Assembly (NCBI RefSeq): GCF_019279795.1
Contig: NC_056732.1
Location: 184,507,342-184,571,341, forward strand
Source of the DNA: Protopterus annectens
Lineage: Eukaryota; Chordata; Ceratodontiformes; Protopteridae
Reading direction: 5' to 3'
DNA length: 64,000 nt
Shown piece after piece: positions 49,601 through 61,790 of this stretch. Within the stretch, counting starts at the first letter, position 1. Every line of letters starts with the position of its first letter. The position numbers and the translations under genes are program-made. The notes under the pieces are model-generated. The model made no database searches and was not told the DNA's origin. It saw only the letters and a list, made by a program, of their open reading frames with translations.

Positions 49601-50735
49601 AAAATTTTTTCCAAGTACCTTGTTTAAAAGGGGGGGTTTTTTAAACCCCGGGGGGCCCCCAAAAGGAAAGGGGAAAAATTAGACATTAAAACCGGGCCCT
49701 TCCCCTTTTTAAAAAAACCTTTTCCCAAGGGGATTTTGAAAAAACCTTTTGGGAACCCAAAGACCCTTTCATTTAGCCAAAATTTAAATTTGTCGTGGGT
49801 AAAAAGGATTAAAACAAAGCCCCAAAAAACTTTGCATGGGGGAAATTTTAAAATATTTGGGAAAAACCCAAAAATTTCTCCCTTTTCCGGGGCCCCCGGG
49901 AAAAAATTGGGCCCAAAGGTTTTTTGGGGGTTTTTAAAAAAAATTTAAAAAAATTGGGGTTAAAAAAATTTGGTTTTTGGGAAAAGGGGGAAAAAAAAGT
50001 TTCAAAACCCACCCCAAAAATTTTTTTTTAAAAGGTGGGGTTTCGGGGTTAAAAAATTTGGGGTTTTAAACAGGTTTTAAAAAGGGAATTGGGTTTTTAG
50101 GGATTTCGGTAAAAGGGCTTTAAAACAGGTTAAAAAATTTTTGGAAAAACCCCGGGGCATAAGGAAAAAAAAGGGGAAATTTCATGGAAAAACTTAAATT
50201 TCGGGGGGGGGTTTTTTAACGGGAAAACTTTTCCTTTTTTAAAAACGGTTTGGAAACGCCACCGGGGCGGCCCCCCCCGGTTGGTTTTAAATTTCACCCA
50301 AATTTTTTTTTGGGGACGGCCCATCTTACCTATAAAAAAAAGGAAAAAATTTTTTTCCCCCTTTTTTTCCAAATTGGTTTTAAATTTAAAAGAAAGAACA
50401 GGGGGGAAATTGTTATTTTAAAACAAAAACCCCCTTTTAACCAAAGGCCCTTTCTTTGGTGCTGGGAAAAAAATTTAATATCACAATTTTAAATTTTATT
50501 TAAATTTTTTTAAATGTTTTTTTTTAAAAAAAAAAATTATTAAAAATTATTTTTTTTTTTTTTTCTTTTTTTTTTTAAAAAAAATTTTTAAAATTAAAAA
50601 TTTTATTTTCTTTTTTAAAAGTTTTTTTTTAAAAAAAAAAATTTTTTTTAAAAAAATTTTTTGAAAAAAAAAAACCCTTTTTAGGTGGGGTTTTTTGTTT
50701 TTTTAAAAAAAGGTTTATTTTTAAATTCCCGGGGT
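43635..50735. other. Probable uncorrected/low-quality assembly block
   Basis: From about 43.64 kb the texture changes abruptly to strings of homopolymer runs (AAAA, TTTT, GGGG, CCCC blocks of 3-10) with almost no normal word structure. It reverts at about 50.735 kb. Sequence at 43.92-44.35 kb is a garbled version of 51.35-52.0 kb. No open frame inside should be treated as a gene. Failed polishing or gap filling explains this better than biology. Confidence 0.88.
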
Positions 50736-51351
50736 TTTGAAAAACTATCAGTTGCTTTATATTCCTTCAGTACACTGACTTTTCAGGACAGCTTGGCCCT
50801 GGTAAAACCAATAAAGCCATAGCTACCTCATAAACTCCTCGTATTCAGAAAATGGCACTCACCATAACGAGGAAATACATCTTTGTTTATAATAATCTCT
50901 CCACTAGTGAATTCCGTACTTTGAGAATGGTAACTTCAAAGCTCCGCCCAACCACTTCACGCACAAGGGGGTGGGATGAGCTATGTAGCTGGCTCACGGA
51001 GCCATCACTGATTTAAAAATAATATAATATTTAAATTCACCCCACCAGTGAACTTAGACTTTCATGGAAGAATTCTCAAGGTTACAGCAATCGGTTTCCC
51101 TCATAAAAAATGAAGTAAACTACATTGGCGAATAATGTAACCATCCTAATCAATTCATGCATTACTTTTACATGCAGTTCTAAATTAGCTAGAGTACAAA
51201 CGCTAAAAGGAAAAATAATGACAATTCACAGATACAATAATGAAATAATGCAATAATAAAGCATATAGAAATTGCTGTGAATAGATGAAATAAGCTCATT
51301 AGTAGGTAGGCTAACCATCACTAATAAATTCAAAATATTACTTTTTTATGC
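50736..51351. other. Unassigned sequence after the low-quality block
   Basis: Normal texture returns. CTCCACTAGTGAATTC near 50900 and CACCCCACCAGTGAAC near 51040 resemble the ends of DIRS-type terminal repeats, but I cannot establish an element. Confidence 0.3.
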
Positions 51352-51353
51352 AG

Positions 51354-51500
51354 GATTGGGGGGGCACACCTGACTGTTTCTACATTTCTACATAGGATTG
51401 GGGGGCACACCTGACTGTTTCTACATGTCTACACAGGACTGGAGGGGCACACCTGACTGTTTCTACATTTCTACATAGGATTGGGGGGCACACTTGACAC
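51354..51500 (+). repeat. 42-bp minisatellite, about 3.5 units
   Basis: Units beginning GATTGGGGGGCACACCTGAC start at 51354, 51396, 51437 and 51479. A corrupted version of the same repeat is visible near 43.92 kb. Confidence 0.92.
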
Positions 51501-52192
51501 TTGTACACATTTGGTATGAGAGTACTGGTATGTCAGGTACTCTATTTCATTCTGTATTCTAATGTATCATGCTGACTAGAAGCATATCAGTGTACTACAG
51601 GTCTTAGGTTTGATTGACCTACATATTAGTTTCTGACTTCCTACCGTTCAGAACTAACATCCCACTGCCTAACCTGATGTAGTCTGTCTGTGTATCTGTG
51701 TAGGCCGGGGGGGGGTTACCCATAGGCATCATTCAGAGGCCTTAGCACAGTCTTTGTTTGTGTTTGTCTACACCTGTCCTGCTGGCTAGACTGTTGTTGA
51801 CTGGCATGTGTGTGCCATATGCACACAAATGTGGGCCAGCACATTTCCTGCAGTGAGTTTTGTCACCATGTGTAGTACTGGTTACTATGGTGATACCAGT
51901 ATTTGCTACAGATCTCACGCTGCCACTATAGGGGTCTACTATCTGCTGGCATCCAATTCAGCCACCCGATTCCCTTGCATGCTCACATCTATAACATAGA
52001 TACAGGTAACATACTACTCCATTTGGCAATTGGTAAGGAGAGTGACTTATCTTGTGGATGTGCCAGTATTGAGGATGGTGCTAGAGGGCTGCCTATGTCG
52101 GATGCACATAGTACACTCCCTATACATGGTTGAGCACAGGTGTTGCCATGATTGGCATCCCTTTTACTGTATGTGCGAGTCAGAGAGAAGTG
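51501..52192. other. Unassigned sequence downstream of the Harbinger transposase
   Basis: No domain recognised. The sequence is represented a second time, in degraded form, at 43.95-44.35 kb. Confidence 0.5.
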
Positions 52193-53342
52193 TCATTCCC
52201 TGGGTCTCTCCTGTGTCAGTGTATGTGTTATGTGTTGCCTCTTTGCCAAGGCCAGGGCATACTGGGCATACCTCCTTTTGCCTGCTGTTGCAGGCTCAGG
52301 TTGTTCCTCCTCTGCATCAATCTGTGCCTGTGCAGGCCTTGGCAATGGTGGAGGGCTGTGTAGCCTTGCCCTGTGCTGTTCTTGCTGCAGCTGTTTCCAC
52401 AGGATCATATTGTATAGCATGGCACATACGATGACAATTTGAGTACATGTAGCTAGGGAGTACTGCAAGGCTCCACCAGATGTGTCCAGGCCCTGGAACC
52501 GTGACTTGACCATCCCAAACACATGCTCTATTACAACTCTGGTCTGTGCGTGTGCCTCATTATGGAGTTCTTGTTCGGGTGTGTGTTCATTTCTGATGGG
52601 TGTCATCAGCCACGGCTCCAGTGCGACCAGCACCCCCCACTAGGTGACCACAAGGGATGTCCCCACTGGCAAATCTCTGGTACAGCTGCATCAGATGCCA
52701 GATGTGGGAATCGTGATAGCTTCGAGGGCAGCCAGCACACACATTCATTATAATGCCCTGGTCATCGCAGACAACCTGGCAGTTGATGGAGCGGAAGCCC
52801 TTGCAGTTGATGTAGACCCTACCCCACTGGCCAGATGGTGCTTTGATGCATATGTGCCTGCAATCTATAGCACCCACTACCTTAGGGTATTCTGCTATTT
52901 GGTGTAAGAGAAGCATATTGCTGGCCAATGCCACACAGGTGTTGGGGAAATATACATGCTCACCGGCATGTGCTGACATGGCATCCAAGAACTGGTGGAT
53001 TACCTGTGAGATCCCCATGATATCCCCAGTTGGCCTTTGGAAGGTACCTGTACCTCATATTCTTAAGCCTACATATACCTTGGTATCCACTGGGATGGGT
53101 TCCCCTCTGTTAGTTCTGTGTGTGAGGCGTGGCCGGCATAGCTCAACAATTTGCTGTAGGAGGTCCCTGTCCACCTTATAGCGCTCCACTATCTCCAGCT
53201 CATGTAGCCCCTTGTAGGTTACCCTGGGTCTGTACACTCTTCTCTGTCTCCTCACTGTGGGTTGGTCATCAGCATTCTCATCCTCACCACCCTCAGCCTC
53301 TTCTACATGTTGTTGTATGATAGCTATTGCAGCCCCTATCAT
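52193..53342 (-). pseudogene. PIF/Harbinger transposase (one stop, one frameshift)
   Basis: Start ATG 53342-53340 (MIGAAIAIIQQHVEE). The N-terminal part (TYKGLHELEIVERYKVDRDLLQQIVELC in two blocks) fits Harbinger transposases. A TGA at 53057-53055 interrupts the LR-GTGTFQ box in frame. The DDE domain follows: D in VVGAIDCRHICI (52865-52863), D in PRSYHDSHIW (about 52712), then a +1 shift in a six-G run near 52635. In the new frame come LEPWLMTPIRNEHT and E in RVVIEHVFGMVKSRF (about 52528). All three catalytic acids remain. These enzymes cut and paste DNA with 3-bp target duplications and need a Myb-like partner, perhaps related to the gene at 19.8-28.5 kb. Confidence 0.93.
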
Positions 53343-53370
53343 ATTGTTTTTGTTTGTTAAAATTCCCCAA

Positions 53371-53378
53371 CTTTTATA
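53371..53378 (-). promoter_or_regulatory. Candidate TATA box of the transposase gene
   Basis: TATAAAAG on the minus strand, 29 bp upstream of the proposed ATG, which would place the transcript start almost at the start codon. Confidence 0.45.
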
Positions 53379-53381
53379 CAC

Positions 53382-54256
53382 TGGTGGTGTAGATTATGGG
53401 GGAAAAAACAAAGGGAAAGGTGCTTGCATACTTTATAGTAGTGTTCTGGGCTGGGCCGGTCTGCTGCCTATGTAATTGGCCAATTCTGATACATTTCACC
53501 TGGCAGCTATGCTAGTTCTCCTAGATTACCTTCCTACTGCTGTTTTCCCTTCCTATCTCCTTCCTGTTTAAGCCTGGTGGCGTGCCGCTCAAACACAGTG
53601 CTCAAATGTGCACAGAGCTGTTATTTCCTGGTTTACTTTTTTTTTCCTTTAAAACCCGGTGTGCAGTGCGCACACACCTGCTTAGGCAATGTAAAGAGTG
53701 CTAGACAGCCTCAGACACACACCCTTGCTTAGCTCTGCTAAGCTAAGGGCAAACCCAAGCCACAGGGCTCCAATCTGCTTATAGTATGCCTGACACCCCC
53801 CTATGGTGTCATCTAACTCCCAGGCTTGCACCAAGCTATTCCTGCTCTTATACTGTTGGGTGCTGACTAGCATGCAGGGGAAATCTGGCATTCAGTATCA
53901 TTCCCTTCATTTGCATAGGATTGCCTGCTGATGCATAGTTACAGGTCCCACACTGAGCCTCCACCCTTAGTTACCGCTATTCACTGGCCATGTTGTCTTC
54001 TGCCTGCCATTGAGTATAATGGCAAAATAATGATTCTGGTTAGAATGCTTATTTTAGGCTTTTTTTTTTATTTTTCACCCGATCCCATTTCTGCGCCGCT
54101 ACCCTACGCTTAAACAGCCGAGATTGGCTAAAAAAATAAAAGTAAATTTTTTTTGCAACTGTTTTCCATGCCAATGGCCATATATCTGCCCATTGGCATG
54201 CTTTCTACATGATATCCACCCTTTATTTGTAGATGTCATGGCTCCGTTTTGTAGTT
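53382..54256. other. Unassigned; possible right end region of the Harbinger element
   Basis: TGCTTAG words and a GGGTTTGCCCTTAGCTTAGC stretch on the minus strand near 53.74 kb resemble CAGGTTTGCCCATAGCTCAGC on the plus strand near 19.66 kb. I could not define a terminal inverted repeat. Confidence 0.35.
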
Positions 54257-54297
54257 TGCAGAAATGTACTTGGTTACTGGCCGAGTACATTTCTGCA
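54257..54297. repeat. Perfect 14-bp inverted repeat (hairpin)
   Basis: TGCAGAAATGTACT (54257-54270) and its exact reverse complement (54284-54297) with a 13-nt loop; weaker pairing continues outward. It could be a foldback/MITE core. Confidence 0.85.
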
Positions 54298-54879
54298 GAT
54301 TACACTACTCCTGCACGGCCGGCTTCCAGCTTCCTGGATCGCAAATTTACCTCATTTGCATGGGTTTCACCTGGAAATGGGGTAATTTGCATACGTCCCT
54401 GCAGCCTATTCCTGGATCACATGGCAGACATATTGCCTGCTGGAGCTCCTGCAATAGAGCTGCACACCGTGAAGGGCTTACTGAATCCAGTAGTGGGTGT
54501 CCTCAGAGTCTTTTCCTTAGGGTTCTATTTCTCCTATGTTGACCTTGTTGATTGCAATCAGACAAGTGCGGTATACAAAGTCAGTAAACTGGCTGTAATG
54601 AATGGGTGCATACTGAGGCAGTCTGTGGAAGAAAGCAAATGACTTAATTTATTATTTGATCACAGATGATGTATGATCATTGGCCTGCAATAAATGAGCC
54701 CCAACTAATCACATTTAACCCCACCGATTCAGTTGTTTCCTGCATGCCCCTTGCTTTGAAGTTACCAGCCACCACTGATTTGTTGCATATGTTCTGAGTA
54801 CTTTGAGCAGTTATTTGAAACATTGTTTCTTTACACTATCTTTCACCAATTAAGCTAGTTTATCTGTATATATGTTGTA

Positions 54880-55082
54880 TCTTTCGGCTTTTCCCAGTTA
54901 GGGGTCGCATCAGCGGAACTCTGGTCCGCTAATGATTGTCAGTAGATTTTTACGTACCCAGTTGCCAGCCCTGATGCACAACCTTCAATGAAGGTACACC
55001 CATTCATGCATGTCTCCACACAGAAGGCACTTTAGCTGAGAATCGAATAGGACAACGTCTTACTGTGAGGCGACAACACTAC
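54880..55082 (-). repeat. tRNA-derived SINE with conserved 3' tail
   Basis: On the minus strand a tRNA-like head (GTTGTCGCCTCACAGTAAG, then TTCGATTCTCAGCT) leads through CTTCTGTGTGGAGACATGC to a 3' part ending GCGACCCCTAACTGGGAAAA then GCCGAAAGA. This resembles a SINE type widespread in fish and other non-mammalian vertebrates. The exact family name is uncertain. Confidence 0.75.
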
Positions 55083-55093
55083 TATATGTATAA

Positions 55094-55097
55094 ATAG

Positions 55098-55130
<33 letters not shown>

Positions 55131-55131
55131 G

Positions 55132-55202
<71 letters not shown>
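55094..55202. repeat. (AT)n microsatellite
   Basis: About 110 bases of AT with an ACATATAGACACAC interruption. Confidence 0.95.
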
Positions 55203-55206
<4 letters not shown>

Positions 55207-55209
55207 TGT

Positions 55210-57030
55210 GTGTTTATGTGTGCTAGAAGGAAAGAACAAGGGGAAAAGAGGTGGGGTGAAAAGCTGTGTTTGAAATAAATGGGAAATATGTGTGTTGCTG
55301 ATATTAACAAGGAAATAGCTGAATAGAAGAAGTAGGCTAGTCAGGTTAAAGCTAGGAGCCATGTTTTTGTTATATGGTGAAGTTTACAATCGTATTTAAG
55401 TTTTTACTTGTTCACTGCATCGTAAACTGTTTAAGTCAATCGTATAACTTAATGCCATTGGTGTGCAAAGCTCTGTAACTGACTGCACAGATAAAGCTTT
55501 TTTCCCTGAGTCGTTTAGCCTTCATTTTACATACTTCTGCGACTCCAGAGATATCGATTTTGTGGGCAAACAAGATTAAGCACCATTCTGCATTTCCTGT
55601 GTATGCACGTATTTATTAAGCCCTTCTCAAGTTAGATCTTATTTTCTCAGTGTAGCATCATAAATAGTACTTGATTTTTATAACTCAGCACCTGGTGCTT
55701 AATAGTGATGAGACAAAATCTATGGCCTTTACTCCACATTTTTCTTCATGGGTGAGAACAGCAATGAGAGAACTTCCTACACATGGAAGTTTTGTAGAGA
55801 TCATTAGTGCTGTGAAATGTGAATGTTTTTTTTTTTCTGTTTGATTTTTCCATCTGCTGTGACCTTTGTGCAAATTGGTTAACTGGAAAAAGTTCCCAGT
55901 TTGTTTCTTATAATAACCAAAAAAAAAAAAAAAAAAAATCTGCCTAATGCTTACCTGGTTAGCAAATTAGCACAAATCAATTATCTGTGCATATTTTTTA
56001 TTCATTTGTTAGTCTGATAAGTGCACTGATTCAAGTGCACATTTAATTTATGACCAAAACATTAGGGAGATATAAAAAGATGTGAAAATTAGTATGGGGT
56101 TTCCTTTAAGCCCCACTGTAAATATTAAAGCTATTTTTCCTTAGAAGACATCTATGCATAAATGTGCTAACACAATTACAGTAACAGTGCTTTCATATTA
56201 ATTTGTAAAACTATTCTCCTCTTTGATGACCTTGCTTTCTACTGCCCAGTATAAGAATTAATACTTAGGTTTGGTGTCCCATGTAGCATAGTTTTGAGAA
56301 TGCAATATTCCTTGAAAAAATTCAGTGCTTAACATTTCTGTGACAAATTTCAACATATAGCAGAAAAGCCTTGGGATAAATAATTAACAAAAAGGCAAAA
56401 TATTTCTTTCTTTCATGCCCACCCCAGGATACAGTTCATATTTTTTTAAATGGTTATAAACATGTACAATGTAGCAACTATTGTAAGATAATTAAATAGT
56501 GTAGGCACAAATCAGCTTTTAGTTCTTTACTCAGTAAGAATATATACATGATTAATTATTCAAACAAATCAGTTTATTTTTAAAAAGGCCACAGCAGGCT
56601 ATTCCTTGAATCACTCCATTTCACAGTTTCAAGATTCAGAATACATGTACCAATGTTCTCACACCTGTGTATTTTAAAAGCTCCATGGGATTTATTGGAC
56701 TTTTATAGTATCCACTCAGAAGTGAAATGAAAAGAGTGCATTGGAGCATAAAGGTTCAATGCACCTTTCAGATAACCGGAATTAATTGCATACAGAGGTT
56801 TATAGATTTTTAATTCAACTATGTATGAGTCTCATCACTTTTCAGTCTGCTAGAACCACTTTGTAAGTTGCTAGAAAAGTTCATGTTATATAGGTGTGGT
56901 ATAAGTTCATGAAGAACAAACAAAATGTAAATACCCTGCACAATTTGACCACTTTTACATGGCCTACAGCTCCTCCACAATGACCACAGTGTACAGCAGT
57001 GCTATAGTGCAGTTGTAAAATGTCAGATAT
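55210..57030. other. Unassigned AT-rich sequence
   Basis: No gene or family recognised; a poly-A run lies at about 55919-55938. Confidence 0.5.
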
Positions 57031-57034
57031 AAAC

Positions 57035-57440
57035 ACCTTTGCAATTTTTTTGTTCCCCTTCTGCTTTATTCACTGTGTCTACCAGCCTCTCATACAGCCT
57101 GCGGACTATCTCCATTATAAAGCTGGTACTGGTGTAGAACCTAATGGCATCCTGAAAGGTCATGCCATTAACTGCTTTCCTGGATGATTTATTTTTCATT
57201 TAAGACTTACCCCTTGATCCACCATGTATTTGCCTGTTATATCCTATGGATACTCCTGTCTATGGACCTTACCTCCTTGTAGAGAACACCTAGACAAATG
57301 CCCTTTTCCTGGAATGGGCATGCTCATCCCTCCCTGCTAGTACCTCAGATGCCCAAACCACTAATTGAACTCAGGTCATTTGGGCTATAGTTAGGGCTTC
57401 ATACCTTTACATCACAGAACTGGCAGCACCATTATTAGTT
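57035..57440 (-). repeat. Possible SINE-like unit with tRNA-like head and an open exon-like stretch
   Basis: The minus strand near 57360-57440 has a tRNA-like head (GATGTAAAGGTATGAAGCCC, then B-box-like GAGTTCAATTA). Further along, about 57160-57040, the minus strand is open (DAIRFYTSTSFIMEIVRRL, then YERLVDTVNKAEGEQ) after a TTTCAG acceptor-like site. I do not recognise the peptide. The two may be unrelated. Confidence 0.35.
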
Positions 57441-57779
57441 TGACTCTTGGTGGGATGATGAGATGAAACTGGGAGTGGTTCCTCATTGGGCCTACTACAA
57501 GGGCCAAAGCCCCAGGCACATAAAGACCATTGTCTCAAAGCCATGGAATTAAGCATCTTGTAGCTTGCATGGGTTCCCACTTATGGAGGAGTGTAGGATT
57601 AGGGAACGAAAGGGGTCTTTAGGTTTAGTGAGTTGGAGGGAAGTTTTAGTTTTAGGGAGTGGGAGGACAGTTTTAGATTATGGAGTAACTGGGAACTTTA
57701 TTTGTAGAGATGGGGTGGAGTTTTAGGTTTAGGGAGTCCCTGGGGACTTTAAGGATAATGAGTAGGAGGGGAGTGCTAC

Positions 57780-58325
57780 AATTAGGGTTAGGGAGTGGGC
57801 GGGGCTGCTATGGCTATGGTTAGGTAGTGGGCGGTGCTATGGTTAGGGTTAGGGAGTGGGAGGGGAGTGCTACGGTTAGGGTTAGAGAGTGGGAGGGTAG
57901 TGCTGGGGTTATGGTTAGGGACCGAGAGGGGAGTGCTATGGTTAGGGTTAGGGAGTGGGAGGGGAATGCTGCAGTTAGGGTTAGGGACTGGGAGGGGAGT
58001 ACTGTGGTTATGGTTAGGGAGTGAGAGGGGAGTGCTATGGTTAGGGTTAGGGAGTGGGAGGGGAATGCTGCAGTTAGGGTTAGGGACTGGGAGGGGAGTA
58101 CTGTGGTTATGGTTAGGGAGTGAGAGGGGAGTGCTATGGTTAGGGTTAGGGAGTGGGAGGGGAATGCTGCAGTTAGGGTTAGGGACTGGGAGGGGAGTAC
58201 TGTGGTTATGGTTAGGGAGTGAGAGGGGAGTGCTATGGTTAGGGTTAGGGAGTGAGAGGGGAGTGCTATGGTTAGAGTTAGGGAGTGGGAGGTTAGGGTT
58301 AGGGAGTGGGAGGTTAGGGTTAGGG
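57780..58325 (+). repeat. TTAGGG-bearing minisatellite, 33-bp units in 99-bp higher-order repeats
   Basis: The unit is GGTTAGGGTTAGGGAGTGGG plus AGGGGARTGCTRYG. The GGGGAATGCTG variant recurs at 57961, 58060 and 58159, exactly 99 bp apart, so three 33-bp variants form a higher-order unit. Less regular copies extend back to about 57600. Because 33 is divisible by three, long repetitive open frames arise by chance. Confidence 0.93.
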
Positions 58326-58852
58326 AACAGATGGAGCCTTTATTGTTAGAGTCAGGCTTTTGGTAAGGCTATGCAGTTCCGTAGGGTTGGGAGGTGGGAA
58401 AGCTCAGTAGTTAGGTGAGATTGGGTTAGTGGCCTTTAAAGCAATTGACAATGGGCAAGTGTGTTGCAAGCTACTTGCATGTAAGAACTTGTAATAGATC
58501 ATTCCTCAGATGGTGTTACCTCATGTCAGCTGTTGCAGCAACCTGACATGAATGAGCCAGGATGCTCCTTAAGACCACTTCAAAAATCATTACTTTCTCT
58601 GCCACATGAGGTGTCACAATGTTCTTCTGGATGTCTAATGCAGAATATTGAATACAAAAGCCTCAGAACTGATATGGATGCACCAATGAATTCTCATTCT
58701 TGTGTGGATCCATGCATATGCCTTTCATCACCATCCAGTAAGTCATTGTCATGAACACAGCAGTTTATTCACAGAGCAGAACCCTCTTCATCAGAAGAAA
58801 AATAGAGGCAAATAGAGTTCAAACTAATGGTATTTTGATCAAAGAAAGTAGA

Positions 58853-58960
<108 letters not shown>

Positions 58961-59387
58961 TGTGTATTGTTCCATTCCTTAATTACCTTTGAACTGAGAC
59001 ATGCTTTCTAGATATTCTAAAACTAAAACAACTTAATTTACTATCTGTTCCTCTAATACTCTTTATATACCCTCTCTAGACCCACATATTCAAGCAAAAA
59101 TGAATTCTTAAAAACTATGCATGCCAAGATCAAGTCTTCTCACATCTCTCCAGTTTTCAAGTATGTGCAGTGCTGTGTGTCACCATATCAGCATAATGTC
59201 TGAATTACTAACATGTCTGCTCACAGCTTCATTCTGTGGGCTCATTTTTAATCTCTGATCAATACCTGTCTGAAGGGTTAATCTTCACTCTATGACTGCA
59301 TTGGTTCTTCTGAGATGCACCAATTCCCTGCCTCTTCTAAAGTCCAACATGGGGACTACAAAGGAAAGGATCCATTCACTCATCAGT
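58961..59387. other. Unassigned sequence left of PLE copy C
   Basis: Nothing recognised. Confidence 0.45.
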
Positions 59388-59436
59388 CAATAAATAAATA
59401 TTAGTAACCACAAGAAATGCTGTAAATAATACAAAT

Positions 59437-60118
59437 GCCAAAATTCCACAGCAGTGCAGAAAAGAAAGCCAGTAAAGGTCCATACACCTGTAGGTGAAGA
59501 CAAGGCCAAGCCAAACCAATATGGTATAAAGTTTAATACAAAATATCCACACCAAATAAGCGCTTTCATTTCACCCATGGAAACTTCATCAGAATGGTGT
59601 ATTGTCACAAACAAACTGTTAAAATAATCAAAACCTGAATGTGAGTGGCTGCAAGTTAATTACACAATGTTTGAAAATTTAAAGAAGCATCACAGAAACT
59701 TGTATACTGTTGTTTAACATATATACACACACACAAATATATGCACAACATAATTTGGTAAAATATTTACAAATATTTACAAAAATGTATGTATACAAAT
59801 ATTATTTACAAAAGTGTATAGAATCTCCTAAACATGACAGCAAAGATGTTATAAAATGTTTGCTTTCAGTTTCAAGGCAGGAACTATAGAAAGGTGGTCA
59901 TTTAAACCAGGATTTACACAGACATTAAAGCACATTTGCCATATCATCTCTTGATATTCCAACCTGGTTTCCCAATCACCACCCCTTTCTGGAATTTGAA
60001 CTTGCTGTATCACCCAGAATTTAAATTTGGCTGAGGGACAAACTAAACATGTCTTTACAGGGCATTGGTGTCTTTGCCCCTGTTTAGATTATATAAGTAC
60101 TCATATATTCTCTGTCTG
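59437..60118 (-). repeat. PLE copy C inverted arm (left)
   Basis: About 682 bp complementary to 61558-62576 once the 351-bp MITE and its 5-bp duplication are subtracted. It contains antisense GIY-YIG coding sequence, 3' untranslated region and a hammerhead-like motif. Confidence 0.9.
59558..59592 (-). ncRNA. Hammerhead-like motif, copy C left arm
   Basis: Minus strand: CTGATGA (59592-59586), stem II GTTTC/GAAAT with a CATGGGT loop and a closing G-U pair, GAAA (59567-59564), GCGC and TT. The core matches consensus; stem I pairing is poor. Confidence 0.65.
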
Positions 60119-60139
60119 TGTTCATTGCTACCCCGTTCA

Positions 60140-61790
60140 GTTGTTTGTAATATCAACATCAGCTGGCTCAAAAACACAACTCTTGGCCAAGTTTATTGAC
60201 TTTAAGCTAAAGCCATTTTATGGACTACACCAACACATCTTAATAGATTCTTGGGATTTCCTGACTAAGCTAGGGCATGTTCCCTTTGATGTCAATTATA
60301 TTTTCATGACCATACATGTTAAAGATCTTTTCTCAGTAAGACCCCACCAAACAGGTTTAACCTGGTTTGAAGAAGTTTTGACTGAGTTGGATTTTTTGAA
60401 TGCCAATGACTTTACGCTGATTTTGGAAAACATGGAACTTATTTTGGACAATAATTTTATCCATTTTCAGGGTGAATATTACAAACAACTGGACGGGGTA
60501 GCAATGGGTGCAGCATGCACCCTGATTTTTGCTAATTTGGTACTCATTTATTGGGAGACGCATTTTGTGTTTACCAGTGATTTTTTTTTTAAATATTCAT
60601 GCCTATTACCATTATTTGGATGATATTTTTGTGTTGTGGAATGATGCATCTGAGTCAACAACAATTTTTATGCAATTTTTACTCTCTACTACCAGTTTCC
60701 TGTCATTTACCAGTTCAGTTGACACTGAGTCTATTGCAACCTAGATGTACTTTTTTCTAAAGATACAGAAAATAGTGAATATGTGTCTCAAATACACAGA
60801 AAATAATACTTTTCAAATTCGTACTTACACTTCAAAAGTAACCAACCCTTCCCCAACAAAAGAATACTTTGAAGGGTCAAATGGTGAGGGCAGCCCGGAT
60901 GACTTCTAATGAACAGGCTCTGAGTAGGGAATTAGAATTTATTGAGAGCTTATTTTTGGCTTGAGATTATCCCAAATTTCTTATTGCTAGCATCAAGAAG
61001 GAAATTATTGATGGTTTAGGAGTTAAATATTACCCCTTGATTAAGTGTAAGCCTATTGCCAACAACAATATTACTGCTATGACAGCTGACATTCAGGAGA
61101 CCTTGGAAATAGGGGTAACACAAAATGTTTACCCTTTATGAAAAGGAACCTCTGGAACCAAGGATATATACTGTGTTTTAGGGTATAACCAAGATTCTTT
61201 GCGAATCAAAGAAATTATTCTTAAGTTCTGTAATATGTTTGCCATAATGCCCAACACTCTCTCAGTTTTTCAATATTTCTTTAAGGTTAGTTATAGGAGA
61301 GGCGCCAACCCTAAGAACTTGTTTGAGAATGCATCATGAGTTAATTACTTCACACCGCACAAAAATAAGGGTACTTTCAGATGTGGCAGCTGTGCACAGC
61401 ATTGAATGGTGTTCAATAACAATGAATTATTTTTACCAAGCCTGGATAAGTTAATTCCTACTAATGGACACCACAACTGTGCCTCTAAAAGAATAGTATA
61501 CATGGCATATTGTACCATCTGTTATGCATTCTATATAGGCAAGACTGAGAGATGTCTTAGACAGAGAATATATGAACACTTATATAATCTAAACAGGGAC
61601 AAAGACACCAATGCCTTGTACAGACAACATTTAGTTTGTCCCTCAGCCAAATTTAAATTCTGGGTGATACAGCAAGTTCAGATTCAAGAAAGGGGTGGTT
61701 ATTGGGATCGGAATAGCTAGAGATGATATGGCAAATGTTCTTTGATGCCTGTGTAAACCCTGGTTTAAATGATCACCTTTCTATACTTCC
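60140..61790 (+). pseudogene. PLE copy C RT and GIY-YIG remnant
   Basis: The sense body starts inside RT (SAGSKTQLLAKFIDFKLKPF, then DSWDFLTKLGHVPFDV). It keeps motif B (QLDGVAMGAACT) and, after a shift at a T-run near 60590, YLDDIFVLW. Several stops and shifts follow. The GIY-YIG part is best preserved at 61406-61720: NCASKRIVYMAYC, then AFYIGKTERCLRQRIYEH, then KDTNALYRQHLVC and a shortened RGGYWDRNS before a stop. It cannot encode a working enzyme. Similarity is closest to copy B by eye. Confidence 0.9.

Noticed and set aside
57827-58349. Open frames of 65 and 171 codons with repeated Gly/Arg/Glu or Leu/Gly units
   Set aside because: They arise because the minisatellite unit is 33 bp, a multiple of three; nothing suggests translation.
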